A stretch of 64,000 nt of DNA from Maea johnstoni. Lineage: Eukaryota; Annelida; Polychaeta; Spionida; Magelonidae. Location of the stretch: positions 35,464,385 through 35,528,384 of the forward strand of contig OZ012690.1 in the NCBI GenBank assembly GCA_963942565.1. Reading direction: 5' to 3'. Within the stretch, counting starts at the first letter, position 1. Every line of letters begins with the position of its first letter. The notes under the pieces were generated by a model. That model was not told the origin of the DNA, ran no database searches, and saw nothing but the letters and a program-made list of their open reading frames with translations. Below are positions 1 to 10,699 of the stretch, piece after piece. Position numbers and translations under genes: made by a program.

Positions 1-152
1 AAATATTTGAAGGAGAATTGTGGATTAAAATACAACCCTCACCTCTTTTTCAATTTTTCTTTTAATTTGCAAGTGATTTCCAAGTTATTTTGAAAAGTAT
101 CAAAGGTCCAGACAACACTTGTCAAAGAGTTATCCAGGCATGAATGGGTTCA
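1..152. mobile_element. TTAA-B MITE, right-hand part
   Basis: The window opens inside a TTAA-B foldback MITE. It shows the family core (TATTTGAAGGAGAATTGT, then the opposed arm with CAAGTTATTTTGAAAAGTATC) and ends in GCATGAATGGGTT. The left end is outside the window and the terminal TTAA is degraded. No coding capacity. Confidence 0.7.
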
Positions 153-1224
153 ATATCTGCTGAGGATGTTGGCCATGGCTAATAGAGGAGTGGGAGGAGA
201 AATATTCAGATCATTGAAATGTATGCATGCCTTGATGAACTTCTAGTTAATCCTTCTGAGTCCAAATTGTAATTTTCCCTGAAATGTCGGGTGCCAAATT
301 GAAGTTGCGACTATTGGCCAAAATCCAGTACCAGATTACATGTATTCATGGTTGACAATTTTTCTGGAAAAAGGGGAGGGGGGGGGGGGGGGGGGTGGCG
401 AGATTCATTGAAATATCTGCATGCTTAACTGAGTCAGGATGGATAGCATATCAGTCTGCTTTGAAAGCTTCTTGACCTCTATCTACATTTCATGTGTGTG
501 AGATGTTTTGTTTATACAGATTTGCCAGTTTATTTGGCCAATTTGCATCTGTCTTTAATGTGCAAATAGCCTGATAAATTTGAACATTAGTCAATAAAAA
601 GAATCATATTTGAAATCATTTTTAAGAGGAATTTTTAAACTAACTGGAACAGCAACTTTCAGTCAATTTTTTTTTACGCCCCAAATAAGGACACTTATAA
701 AGTCAAAGACCTATGATACTTTTGAAAATAACTATGGTATTAAGCTTAGATTCTGAAAAAAAAAATTGTCGATGTACAACCAACACCACTCCTTCAGATC
801 TGTTGCCAATTTATTAACCAATCCCAAGTTTGGTATGAATCGGTTAAAAAGATGAGTAAATGCCTCCATTTTTATTTAATTGTCATGAGCACATTTCTCT
901 TGCCGAATCACTGCGATAAAAACCCACAGAGTCAACAGGATCAATCATGGGTTCACCCCCTGGTCAATTTTTATTGGGTATTCAGGTATTGTATCCACAA
1001 GCAGCTGTGGTCTTAACTCGACAGCCGTGTCCTCAAACGGAAAATAAATTTTATTGATGGAAATGAACTTGGTAGTAAACTTGTCATTTTTTATACGCTA
1101 ATGCCTGACTGCTGCCCATAAAGTGTTGCAGTTTATGGGCAATCATTTGTGCCCCGCTAAATTGTTTCTTGGCATTGTGAAACCACGGTTAACACATCTG
1201 CATCAGGAGTCCACACGTAGTCTG
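153..1224. other. Gene-free stretch with G-run and MITE debris
   Basis: No coding signal. A run of about 20 G lies at 376-396. A fragment of the TTAA-C MITE core (GGAATTTTTAAACTAAC, then CAACTTTCAGTCAATTTTT) lies at about 620-670. The rest is AT-rich sequence I do not recognise. Confidence 0.6.
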
Positions 1225-1400
1225 ATAATTTTGCATATAACTCCCCAAATACAGTAAAATTTTAAAAATATTTGAAGAAGGATTGTTGAACCTAAAAGGT
1301 ACAACAACTTTCAGTCAAATATTTATCCAAATATTGCTTTTTTGTAGAGATATCATCATATATGTCAGATGATTTAGACACGTCAGTTGTAAATGTGTTG
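1225..1400. mobile_element. TTAA-C MITE, degraded copy
   Basis: Carries the TTAA-C core AATATTTGAAGAAGGATTGTT followed by ACAACTTTCAGTCAAATATTT, which together form a foldback, and then the right arm with ATATCATCATATATGTCAGA. The outer ends are eroded. It resembles the better preserved copy at about 39255-39471. Confidence 0.6.
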
Positions 1401-1849
1401 TAGGAGGTGTACTGTTCAGATCTCGATTTAGATAACTGTTATACGGCTTCATACTCACTCACCTTTCTGACGTCCTGTCACCAACTGGAATGACTCTATT
1501 ACTTTAACCTCATTCAACTCACCGCATATACATTTTATGACAAATGTGGAAAAATCATGACTTGATATCACAGCCATATTTTGAGAAATACCCGTCTGAA
1601 AGTTGTTGTTTCTGTTGGTTTGGATAATTCCTCTTTAGTTTTTTGTTTAGATTTTGCACTTACATTTCATTGCAATTGAGATAATATTTAAAGTTCCTTA
1701 AAGTATTGATTTGGTACCGATCCAAAAAAAAAAGTGAAGCAGATTTTGTTGGAGTTGAGGACAATCATACAAGAACCGTTAAGTCCATTTTCTAGGGCAA
1801 ATAAAGATTCAGAAGGGCAAGTAACCATTGGTGCTACACCATGTCAAGT

Positions 1850-2725
1850 AGTTTTAGGCAACATTGCCAATTAATGATTTATGCAACTAAAGGTCCATTG
1901 ATGAACTATGTTACTATGTCAGCTGATGTTTTAAGCAACAAGGTCATTCCATGGTTTGCACAGAATGGTATGAATGTCATTAATGTGAGTTAAGATCAAT
2001 TGATGTTTTATACAACAGTGTCAATTGATGTTTAAAGCATTCAGGTTATTTGGTGCTCTGTGGTTGATAGGTATTCTATACAAGAAGGTCCATTGACGTT
2101 TCATGCTAAAGACTTTATAAATGTTCTATGGTAGGAGATCAATTGGTGCTTTTTGCAGTTAAGTTGACTTAGATGATTTAACCCATTTTCACTCAGAGCG
2201 GCCAAAAGAGGCCTGACGATTTTGGAAATATTTTCCTTACAAAAGCCTTTTTTTGAAAACATTTGAAGGAGAAATGTTGATCAGAAAATAAACAACAACT
2301 CTCCTAGAAATATTTCGCAAACTTTTTCTTTATTCCCAAGTTATTTCCAAAAGTATGAAAGTAGCAGACGATACTGATAGGGGAACTCTTGAGTGTGAAT
2401 GGGTTAAGCAGCTTGGCCAGTCAGTTTTTCCTGTAACAGGGTTAACAAAGTCAACTGTTTTTTTATGTAACCAGACAGGCCAATTGAAGTTTAAAGCAAA
2501 AAGGGCACTTGAGACTTTAAGTAATGGGTCCTTTCTTTCTTTCTTTCTTGCAACAGTCAATTGTTTTTTATGTAAAGAAGTTCATTGGTTTTGATGCTTT
2601 ATCCAATTTAATTTATTTTTTGTACAACAGAAATTTATTTATGTTTTATGCTATGGAGACGGTTGATTTACATTTTATGCAACGGTCTGATTGACGTTTT
2701 ATGCAACAGTCTGATAGACGCCCAC
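1850..2725. repeat. Degenerate minisatellite, about 28-bp unit, interrupted by a MITE
   Basis: Loosely repeated units of the form CAATTGATGTTTTATGCAAC recur on both sides of 2178-2407, for example near 1870, 1925, 1998, 2020, 2085, 2640 and 2690. Units vary in length and are heavily mutated, so the array is old. The TTAA-B MITE sits inside it and therefore inserted later. A short (TTTC)n run lies at about 2530-2550. Confidence 0.6.
2178..2407. mobile_element. TTAA-B MITE, complete copy
   Basis: A full 230-bp copy bounded by TTAA on both sides. The left end reads TTAACCCATTTTCACTC and the right end, reverse complemented, TTAACCCATTCACACTC. The interior is a foldback: ACATTTGAAGGAGAAATGTT is opposed by AACAACTCTCCTAGAAATATTT. 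Non-coding. TTAA duplication plus CCC/GGG termini is the signature of piggyBac-type transposition (family knowledge); mobilisation by a piggyBac transposase is inferred. Confidence 0.85.
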
Positions 2726-3282
2726 TCAGTCAAAGTGCACTGTAGGTGTTTCAGTTCTCTGTGCCATAACTGTGATTTACACATACACACTCATCCCAGC
2801 CCTAATAAAGATATCATTAGGACTGCTTTTGTTTGGTGTTTTTGTGTTGACTTCCCTCTTTTATAGGACGACTGGGGTGCTGTTTTACAAGAGTAGATTA
2901 GGGTAGTAAAACTACTAGACAAGGAGAGATAGTTTGAGAAACATTACTCCGCACCATCTTTGTCTGCTAGATTCATTGCGGATGAGGGGCAGAGGAAATT
3001 CTCTGTAACTCCGTACATTTTTAATGTCCTGTTTTCCGGATACTAGAGGTTTTTTTTTCTAGCACATAGTGCAGTCTGTCAGGCAATGCCTATAATGGAC
3101 ATTTTTAGACTGACAGAAAGAACACAACGCATATGAGTATTGAAGAAGGAATCTGGGTAAATAGTTAATTAATTTTGCTATTAAAGCTAAGACTCTCCTC
3201 AGAACAGGTGACAGTTGCCGTCATTAACTTGCCTGTACAGTCATGATCTGGACATACATGAACACAAGGTCCCATTTCATAC
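2726..3282. other. Gene-free unrecognised sequence
   Basis: No convincing coding region, repeat or RNA gene seen. It contains ordinary AT-rich sequence with short T runs. Confidence 0.5.
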
Positions 3283-3493
3283 TTAACCCTTGTGCTGCTG
3301 GTTGCTAATTTTCCAATAAAAATGGTGCAAAAAATGCTGAAAATGATGAAAACCCTGGCATATGGGTGCTCATCTGAGAGTACTCCGCGAGAGCTATCCA
3401 ATGAATACCAACATGATAGGGTTTAGGTGTTTTTCAAAAGTCTTTGCTTCCTTGTGCTTTGGATGAAAGTAGCCTCAGCATTGGAAGGGTTAA
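3283..3493 (+). mobile_element. TTAA-A MITE, complete copy
   Basis: A 211-bp copy bounded by TTAA. It begins TTAACCCTTGTGCTGCTGG and ends GCATTGGAAGGGTTAA. The interior has a second inverted pair (AAACCCTGGCATATGGGTG against ATGAATACCAACATGATAGG) around a CTGAGAGTACTC core, so the element can fold almost end to end. Plus is arbitrarily defined as the orientation with TTATGCTGCTGG at the left. Confidence 0.88.
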
Positions 3494-4336
3494 GTGTCAC
3501 TATGGAGAGCCTATTGGTGTACTATCCAGAACTAACTATGTGTGGCAAGGAAAAATCAGAATACACAGCCAGCTTCCACTCTCTTGATATCCATCTCTCT
3601 GCAGGCTCTAGATTCCCTCAAGCTGTCGTGCTAGTAGATATCGCTGTAGCGCTGTGCTCCGGGGGATGCGCACATGACAACAACGTAGAACTCAACACTC
3701 CGCACTCATCGCCAGATCAAACATCGAGGAGATGCACACCAAATCAATCCAACAGCTGCACATTCGCCGCTGAAATACAATATTCCGCTCTGAGCGCTCG
3801 CTCAACCGGGAAAAGTTGGTGGATGATCATAAGGATCGTTACAATAACCCAATAGGCCATAGCCCCCTCTTCCCCCCCCCCCCCCCCCCCCCTCCAGGCT
3901 AGAGAATATGCTAGAACAAAGGAATGTTTTATTCAGGATTAAATGTGATAGATATGAACTGAACAAAAGTGGAGGTCGCAATGTCCATGTTTCTGATTAT
4001 ATTCTATATATTTTTAGAGGGTGGCATATTCATTCAGCTGTTCAACAACACATGGCGGTCTAGATACCATCTACACTTTATTTATGAGGAGCCCCTCGCC
4101 CCCCTTCTTTAAAGAGGGGGGCAAAGTTGCCAGTGACTTGGGATTTTCTTTACCAGTACTCTGGTTTCCTATACCATTTTCAACTGACTACTTCTGGTAT
4201 TATATGGCAAAAAGTGAGGAGAAATGAAATTCCAAATTCAAATCCTTGTGTTGTAGCTAGGCTGAGTGGTTTAGACAATAATGGAGAACTGAGAAATGAA
4301 AATTTAAAATAATGGAGTTTATTGATCATATTCTTT
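3494..4336. other. CpG-richer island, poly-C tract and SINE-like fragment
   Basis: About 3580-3850 is noticeably richer in G, C and CpG than its surroundings. An open frame crosses it but starts inside the MITE and resembles no protein I know. A run of about 21 C lies at 3872-3892. At about 4120-4250 is a copy of a dispersed sequence also seen near 16610-16735, 31100-31260 and 49290-49370. Its landmarks are CTCTGGTTTCCTATACC, GGCAAAAAGTGAGGAG and AAATTCCAAATTC. Confidence 0.45.
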
Positions 4337-4548
4337 TTAACCCTTATGCTGCTGGTGGCTAATTTGCCAATATAAAGTGACACAAAAACCCTGAAAAATA
4401 ACTGAAACCCTGGCATATGGGTACTCATCTGAGAGTACTCAATGGAAGCTATCCAATGAATACCAACATGACAGGGTTTAGATGGTTTTCATAAATCTTT
4501 GCATCTTTGTCCTTTGGACGAAAGTAGCTTCAGCATTGGATGGGTTAA
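4337..4548 (+). mobile_element. TTAA-A MITE, complete copy
   Basis: A 212-bp copy from TTAACCCTTATGCTGCTGG to GCATTGGATGGGTTAA, with both terminal TTAA present and close to the family consensus throughout. Confidence 0.88.
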
Positions 4549-4850
4549 AGTTATTCACAAAATATAGATAAATAACGTTTCCAAAAAAAAAATTCAAAGT
4601 TTTTAGTTCATGAAAAAAATATATTTGTTCAAAATGGCCAATATGGGTGTTTCCATCATGTGGTCAATGAAAAGGTTTATGTTTTAGTAGGCATACCTTT
4701 GGTTTTATGGATCCATTAAACTTCAATTATGAGGTGGGGGAAGTTCAAATTGCACCACTCAATACCATGTTATTATAGGAAATACTTATGGCCTTTCAAG
4801 TCTATTGCTTGTAACCAAGTCATCAAGAATCAGGTCATAAAGAGGTTTAC

Positions 4851-5067
4851 ACATTTTTACTCACAGCAGCCAAGAGTCTGACAATTTTGGTGAAAATTCT
4901 CGAGTGATAGCATAATTAATAAAAATGTTTAAAGCCCCGAGGGATGTAAAGCAGAACACTCTCATCAGCTCTCCATTAAATATTTCGTGAAATCATTCTT
5001 TATATCTAAGAATTTGACAGAAGTACATAGACCTACCTAGAGGAACTCCTAAATATGAATGGGTTAG
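4851..5067. mobile_element. TTAA-B MITE, diverged copy
   Basis: Left end GTTTACACATTTTTACTCAC and right end AATATGAATGGGTTAG are decayed versions of the family termini. The internal core ACTCTCATCAGCTCTCCATTAAATATTTCGTG is recognisable only in part. Confidence 0.6.
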
Positions 5068-5149
5068 CCTTTTTTATGCCTGAAGTCCATGACAAATGTC
5101 TTCTATACCTATGCTTGAATGTGGAATTTTGATTTTTCGTCCATTTTTT

Positions 5150-5340
5150 TGCGATGTTGCGGCTATTAAGCCAGCTGTAATGGGTGGAAGAATCAGAGTA
5201 TCCAGCAAAAACCACCGCCTAACCCGAAGTTACTAACAATATTCTCACATGCTCTGGCTGGGATTTGAAACCAGGTAGTGTTGAGAGACAGCCAGCAGTC
5301 AGTGGCAATGCCTTAGACCACACTGCCATCAGGGCAGGCC
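5150..5340 (-). mobile_element. tRNA-derived SINE
   Basis: Read on the minus strand, the head has an A-box-like GGCAGTGTGGTCTAAGGC and, about 45 nt later, a B-box-like GGTTTCAAATCC, followed by a body containing CTCTGATTCTTCCACCCATT. These are the two internal RNA polymerase III promoter boxes of a tRNA-derived SINE. Related copies are seen at about 12355-12515 (minus) and 45116-45450 (plus, split by a MITE), and a body fragment at about 21915-21975. The tail is not clear. Confidence 0.6.
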
Positions 5341-5594
5341 TGTACCTTAATGCTACTTAGGAAAACAACTTTAAAGTTAATAATGAATTTATGAATTATT
5401 TGGGGGAGAATTGTGAGCTGGGTTTTCACCAGCCTTCCTCCAATTTTTTTCTGAAGTTTTAAAGTACATAAAGCACATATGTGAGCTCCATTTTTACCAT
5501 GGTATCCCCATGAGCACCTACATATGGCTTACAAGTCTGGTCTTGTGATTCAGTCAATTTTCCCTTTAAATTGCCAAAGTACTTTTGGAGTTAA

Positions 5595-7574
5595 AAGACT
5601 ACTTTCATTCTGGTTTTAACAGAGTCCAATGTTCCTTCTTCTCTTCCTATACGTTTCCATAAACCTTGGTGGAATAATGCTCTTAAAAAACTCAATCAAG
5701 AGAAAAATGCCGCCGAGAAAAATTGGAGACGTTGCACAAGCAAAAGTAACAGGTCGCATTTCAAGGAAGTTTTTATCAAAAAGAGTAAACTATTTAATCG
5801 TGAAAAACAACAAGCTAAGAGACGGTACTGGAAGGAGCAACAGGATGAACTTGTCCTCCTGCAGTCCTCAAACCCAAAGTCTTTTTGGGAGCAAATTGGT
5901 AAGCTTGGAGTAGCAAACGAGAGAAAGCAAAGTATCCCCTGGGAAATAAAGAACCCAGATGGTTCCATTTGTAATGATATACAAGCAGTGATCTCTAAAT
6001 GGTATCAGGATTATTCTTCATTATACTCCAAGGTGTCCATAAATAAAGACTTCGATGAAGACTTTGCTCATATGGCTCGTACAAAAGTTAACTCTATGGA
6101 AACCGAACTTGGTAGTTTTGTTTCTGATTCATTAGATGGGGCTGGTCTGAATAATGAGATCTCCCTATTAGAGGTACAGCAGGCAATATTTAAAGCAAAA
6201 GCTGATAAGGCTCCTGGTTGGGATGCCATCCCAGCAAAAGTGATAAAAAATGAAGCCTGTATCAAATATCTTACCTCTCTTTTTCAAACTTGTTTTATGT
6301 CAGGAATAATTCCTTCTCAATGGTTATGTAGTATCATCCAACCCGTCCCCAAACATGGTGAAGACCCATCAGATCCTCTTACGGGATATAGAGGTATTGC
6401 TCTTACTTCTGCCATTTACAAAGTATACTGTGATATTCTAAATATAAGACTTACTCAGTGGGCAGAAGATAATGGAAAGTTGTGTGAAGAACAAAATGGC
6501 TTCCGTAAAGCCCGTAATTGTATTGATCATATTTTTGTATTATCTACTATTCTAGAAAACAGACTTCGGAAAAAAAAGGAAACTTTTGCTTGCTTTGTGG
6601 ACGCCCGAAAAGCCTTTGATCGTGTTGACAGGGACTTACTATGGTTTCGTCTGATCTCAATGGGTGTTTCAGGGACCTTTTTAAATGCACTTAGGTCCCT
6701 TTATAAGGGTGTCAAAGCCTGTGTTCGTATAAATGGTAAACTAACTGACTGGTTCAATGTTGACCTGGGCGTAAAGCAAGGCTGTCTATTATCACCATGT
6801 CTGTTTAACCTGTTCTTTGATAGTCTCTCTGATGAAATCAAGTCATTGCGGAAAGGAGTTCCTTTTGGTAATGAAAAGCTTTCAATATTACTTTATGCTG
6901 ATGATGTGGTTCTACTGGCTGAAACGGAGGCGGACCTACAGATAATGCTCGATGTTTTATACAAATGGTGTATTAAATGGCGGCTAGAGATTAATGACAC
7001 AAAAACTCAGGTTATACATTTTCGAAACCCTTCTAAGCAGAGGTCGAATGTCCAATTTTATTGTGGTGACCAGTTGCTTAAAACGGTCCCTCAATATAAG
7101 TATCTAGGCCTTGTTTTTAATGAGTTTCATGATCTGGCGCAAACTGCCAAATCTGTGGCTGCCTCCGCTAGTAGGGCCTTAGGTCTTATAATTTCAAAAT
7201 TTTATGCTAATGGCGGTATGCCCTATACAGTATTTACTAAAGTGTATGAGTCCCTTGTTGCACCTGTCATTGACTATGGAGCAGCCATTTGGGGTACAAG
7301 GGAATTCAGTTGTATAAATGCTGTCCAAAATAGGGCTTGCCGAGTATTCTTGGGTCTTGGTCGTTATGCACCCAATGCTGGAGTTCAGGGTGAAATGGGC
7401 TGGTTCTTACCTATCCATAAGCAATGGATGAGCATCTCTAGGTTTCGCTGCCGACTTTCCCAAATGAGTGAGGATAGACTTCCTAGTAAAGTCTTTAAAT
7501 GGGCATTAGCACAGAATATCAGAAACACCTGGCCCACTAAGGTGCGAAAACGATTCGAGACTCGGTCTTCATAG
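5595..7574 (+). CDS. LINE ORF2, reverse transcriptase part
   Basis: This frame is open from just after a TAA at 5592 and has no start codon of its own because the element is 5'-truncated. It begins in the endonuclease-RT linker with HKPWWN and a basic helical stretch (WRRCTSKSN, KKSKLFNREKQQAKRRYW). The reverse transcriptase follows: DKAPGWDAIPAKVIK near 6210, YRGIALTS near 6390, DARKAFDRVDRDLLW near 6600, VKQGCLLSPCLFNLFF near 6770, and the catalytic YADDVVLLAE at about 6894. The thumb region contains YKYLGLVFN. The protein would nick-prime and copy its own RNA into DNA. The frame stops at a TAG (7572-7574) caused by a frameshift at about 7535-7560; the homologous protein clearly continues in another frame. 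All visible RT core residues are present. Confidence 0.85.
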   Translation, partial: KTTFILVLTESNVPSSLPIRFHKPWWNNALKKLNQEKNAAEKNWRRCTSKSNRSHFKEVFIKKSKLFNREKQQAKRRYWKEQQDELVLLQSSNPKSFWEQIGKLGVANERKQSIPWEIKNPDGSICNDIQAVISKWYQDYSSLYSKVSINKDFDEDFAHMARTKVNSMETELGSFVSDSLDGAGLNNEISLLEVQQAIFKAKADKAPGWDAIPAKVIKNEACIKYLTSLFQTCFMSGIIPSQWLCSIIQPVPKHGEDPSDPLTGYRGIALTSAIYKVYCDILNIRLTQWAEDNGKLCEEQNGFRKARNCIDHIFVLSTILENRLRKKKETFACFVDARKAFDRVDRDLLWFRLISMGVSGTFLNALRSLYKGVKACVRINGKLTDWFNVDLGVKQGCLLSPCLFNLFFDSLSDEIKSLRKGVPFGNEKLSILLYADDVVLLAETEADLQIMLDVLYKWCIKWRLEINDTKTQVIHFRNPSKQRSNVQFYCGDQLLKTVPQYKYLGLVFNEFHDLAQTAKSVAASASRALGLIISKFYANGGMPYTVFTKVYESLVAPVIDYGAAIWGTREFSCINAVQNRACRVFLGLGRYAPNAGVQGEMGWFLPIHKQWMSISRFRCRLSQMSEDRLPSKVFKWALAQNIRNTWPTKVRKRFETRSS

Positions 7575-8301
7575 GCTTAATGATGTAAATGATGTTGTTG
7601 CATTCCCAGAAATTGGGCAAGATCTAAGTGATGAGCTTCTTAATGACTGCAATCTTAAGTGGCAGGCAACATTAGATAGAGAAACTAGCAACAAGTTAAG
7701 AACTTATAGATTATTGAAGACTGAGTTCATATCAGAGCCTTACCTGGAGATGCCCATCTCTAGAAAAGAGAGGAAAGCGCTAGCTAAAGTCAGGTGTGGA
7801 GTAGCTCCTTTAAGATTAGAAACGGGTCGCTGGGAGAAACGTAACAATATACAGATTCCTCATGAAGAAAGAGTGTGTTTGAATTGTTTTAAAAATGGAT
7901 TTATTGAAACAGAAAATGAAGAACACTTTCTTTTGCGCTGTCTGCACCCTGACCTCAAAGTACTAAGAGAAAACCTTTTGCGTAAGGCTTGCACAGTCTT
8001 GCCATCCTTTATTTACTTAAATGACACTGATAAATTGGTGTTCCTACTGTCCAACTGTGATATTATCTTTTTCAGTGCCAAAACCTGTTCTAAAATGCTA
8101 AACATCAGAACAGATGTGTCCCGGACTGATTTTATATGATTATTTCATTTTAAAATTGTATATTTCTCTCTGTTCATATTGTATGGTCTCTCGTAGGTCA
8201 AAGTTGACCGTCCTTTGTTTTATCTTGTCTTGTATGTATTATTTATCTATGGGTGAGACCTTAATAAAATTTTCTTATCTTATCTTATCTTATCTTATCT
8301 T
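5600..8301 (+). mobile_element. 5'-truncated non-LTR retrotransposon (LINE)
   Basis: The element starts abruptly in the linker between endonuclease and reverse transcriptase (PWWN motif at 5664), so the endonuclease is missing, as is usual for LINE copies cut short during target-primed reverse transcription. It continues through reverse transcriptase and a Cys/His C-terminal region, a short 3' UTR with AATAAA near 8262, and a (TCTTA)n tail at about 8271-8301. Only one frame break is apparent, so the insertion looks young. The clade cannot be fixed by eye; a CR1/L2/Jockey-like group is likely. No clear target-site duplication was found. Confidence 0.85.
7555..8139 (+). pseudogene. LINE ORF2, C-terminal part after a frameshift
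   Basis: This frame continues the LINE protein one frame away from the RT part, starting near RLGLHRLNDVNDVVAFPEIGQD and running to a TGA at 8137-8139. It contains the motif ALAKVRCGVAPLRLETGRW followed by ERVCLNCFKNGFIETENEEHFLLRC. The C-x2-C and H-x4-C residues look like the zinc-knuckle-like C-terminal segment found in many invertebrate LINE ORF2 proteins. It is not an independent gene; it is separated from the RT only by the single frameshift at about 7535-7560. Confidence 0.75.
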
Positions 8302-10294
8302 ACTTCCAAGACAGAAGCCTCAAAATGTCTTTTACAACAAGATTTTCAAAGCCTACCAGTGAGGTTTAAAGCCCAAACAACTCTTGGAGTCTGGTCCCGT
8401 GAATGGCCATTAAGTGAAAGAGTATAGTTACAGAGATAACAATATATACAGGCAGTTTTAGGTGCCACATGCATAAACATTCATCAATATCTGGAAAGCA
8501 ATCAATTTACTCTTCTTCCCTCAATATGAATGTATCCTGTGCAAGTGGACTAGGGGGTGCTAATCATGTTTGGGAAAGTAGCCAGTATATAGAGTTGGTT
8601 ATTTAGTTAAGTTTCCATTAACACAACTACTTGCTAGTCACTATTAAATATAATAGGAGCACAGATTACAGGAAACAAATTTAAAATTGAAAGGGTTAAA
8701 AGGGTTGAATGTCCCTTAGTAAGCATCACTTTTATCCCATTTACAGCAGGTGGACTTATTGGAAAAGTCTTTGCATAATTAATGAGTTTATGAGATCCAT
8801 TGCACTCAGTAATGTACAGAAACTGTTATAGTGGCTTGATCTAAAAGCTGCTTTTTGCCCTAAAGTACTTATAGAAGCTGAATGGTGATGATCATTTTAG
8901 AAGGAATGGAAAATACAGATATAAGAGTGAAATACAGACTAAGAGTGCCCACTTTTTAGTATTATGAAAGTGATTCTCATGTTATGAAAGACTTTACTAG
9001 CCTGAAAAAAAAGATGAAAATGGGCCTCGTTAAAAAAACCTTTTCATTTACTATAAGACTTTAAAAGTTTGGTTTTAGGGAACACAAATACGCCCACATT
9101 ATCAAGTGATAGTATTTAGCTAAAAACAATGATATATATTTTTGACTAGTGGTATGGGATTTTAGACCATTGAAAAATAAAGTCATATTGCTACACAAAT
9201 AGGGCACATAAAACTATGATATGTTTAGTTGAGCCTGGAAAATTATGTAATAATATTATTTATTTTTCTTTATTCTCAACATTATGACTGATCAATTATG
9301 ATTAGACCAATGCAAATCAATTTTAGTTTTGGTTTATTGGGCTAATTTCTCTCTTCCTGAACCCAATTTTAAGACTTTAATGTTTGGTGAAATCTTGGGA
9401 ATAGGACATTCCTCTATAGCATTAATACACCCTTTCTATTGTGACATTCCTTTTGGCTTGGCCCAAATTTTATTAACCATATATTGCAGCCTCTCTATTT
9501 AATCAACACCCCTAAAATAAGTAACGATTGACTGTTTCCATAGTTGTGTACAACAGAGGATTAAACCTGAACAAGCCAGACTATCTGTCTCTGATGGCCA
9601 CTCCGTCACCAAGTTCCTTCTAATTTATATTTTATTCTATTTTATCTTTGCAAAGTATGCTTTACAATGGATGTATACAAAGTTAATCTGCAAATACCTT
9701 GCAAAACCATATCTCAACTGTATGTAATAGCATAGCCGTGATTGCTTGGCACGCAGGAAAATAAACAAAAAAAGACCTACGGATTTGAAGGCTTCTTAAA
9801 GATTAAAAAAAGTTCCTTCTAATGAAGAAGGTTGTCTTCCAAGCAAGTCATTGTAATAATGGCATGAGGTGTGATATCTTCTGCTGCCCACAACAGGAAC
9901 AAGCCTCAGAGAGTTCAATCCTAGGCCAAAAATAAAACACCAAATGTCAAACATTTTGTTCCTAAATCTTGCTAGTTTAGGAACCTATCTCTTCCACTAA
10001 AGATGAAGATAATAATGATATGAAAGCAAGCACTTAGTTGAAGCAGATATCAATATGTAAACAACAGTGGCATGTATGTGCCTTGCATTGTGTGCATGGC
10101 TTATGCTAACTGTATTGTTGGTTAATCCAAATATGGTCCTTTTAACCATATTTGGAACCAAATATCATTCTCAATCCTAGTTGGGAATGGCGATTGGTAA
10201 TGTTTTTTATTTCAGTGTGTATCTCTGCCTCTGGTGGTATAAAGTTTACTTATCACCTATTAGTCAGGACCACCTACCTTAACAGAGACTACTT
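8302..10294. other. Two kilobases of unrecognised non-coding sequence
   Basis: No coding frame of interest, RNA gene or clear repeat array. AT-rich, with only short low-complexity runs. It could be unique intergenic or intronic DNA. Confidence 0.5.
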
Positions 10295-10507
10295 TTAACC
10301 CTCATACTGCTGGTGGCTAATTTGGCCAATATAAAATAATGTGAAAGCCTTAAAAATTCACTGAAACCCTGACAAATGGGTACTCATTTGAGAGTACTCA
10401 GCGAGAGCTATCCAATGAGTACCAACATGACAGGGTTTGAATGGTTTTCAAAGATTTTCACGTTTTTGTACTTTGGACGAAGGTAGCCTCAGCATTGGAA
10501 GGATTAA
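10295..10507 (+). mobile_element. TTAA-A MITE, complete copy
   Basis: Runs from TTAACCCTCATACTGCTGG to GCATTGGAAGGATTAA. The final GGG has one change. It is followed one base later by the TTAA of a TTAA-B fragment. Confidence 0.85.
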
Positions 10508-10508
10508 G

Positions 10509-10695
10509 TTAATCTATTCATGCCCGTAGCATCCAGAACATCCTGACTATTTTGGGGATATATTTTTACCAGAACATATTTTCAAACAATATTGAACGAG
10601 AAATGAGGATCAAAACCCACCCAACATGTGTTCTTCAAATATTTCTTTGAATTACGCAAATTTCCATTATTATTCTTAAAAGCGTGAAAATCGAG
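10509..10695. mobile_element. TTAA-B MITE, partial copy
   Basis: Starts TTAATCTATTCATGCCC directly beside the preceding MITE and runs through the foldback core (AATATTGAACGAGAAATGAG, then TTCTTCAAATATTTCTTTG). The right end is lost near 10690. Confidence 0.6.
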
Positions 10696-10699
10696 ATGA

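Noticed and set aside
3427-3855. 142-codon plus-strand frame in a GC-richer island
   Set aside because: It begins inside a MITE and shows no protein-family features.
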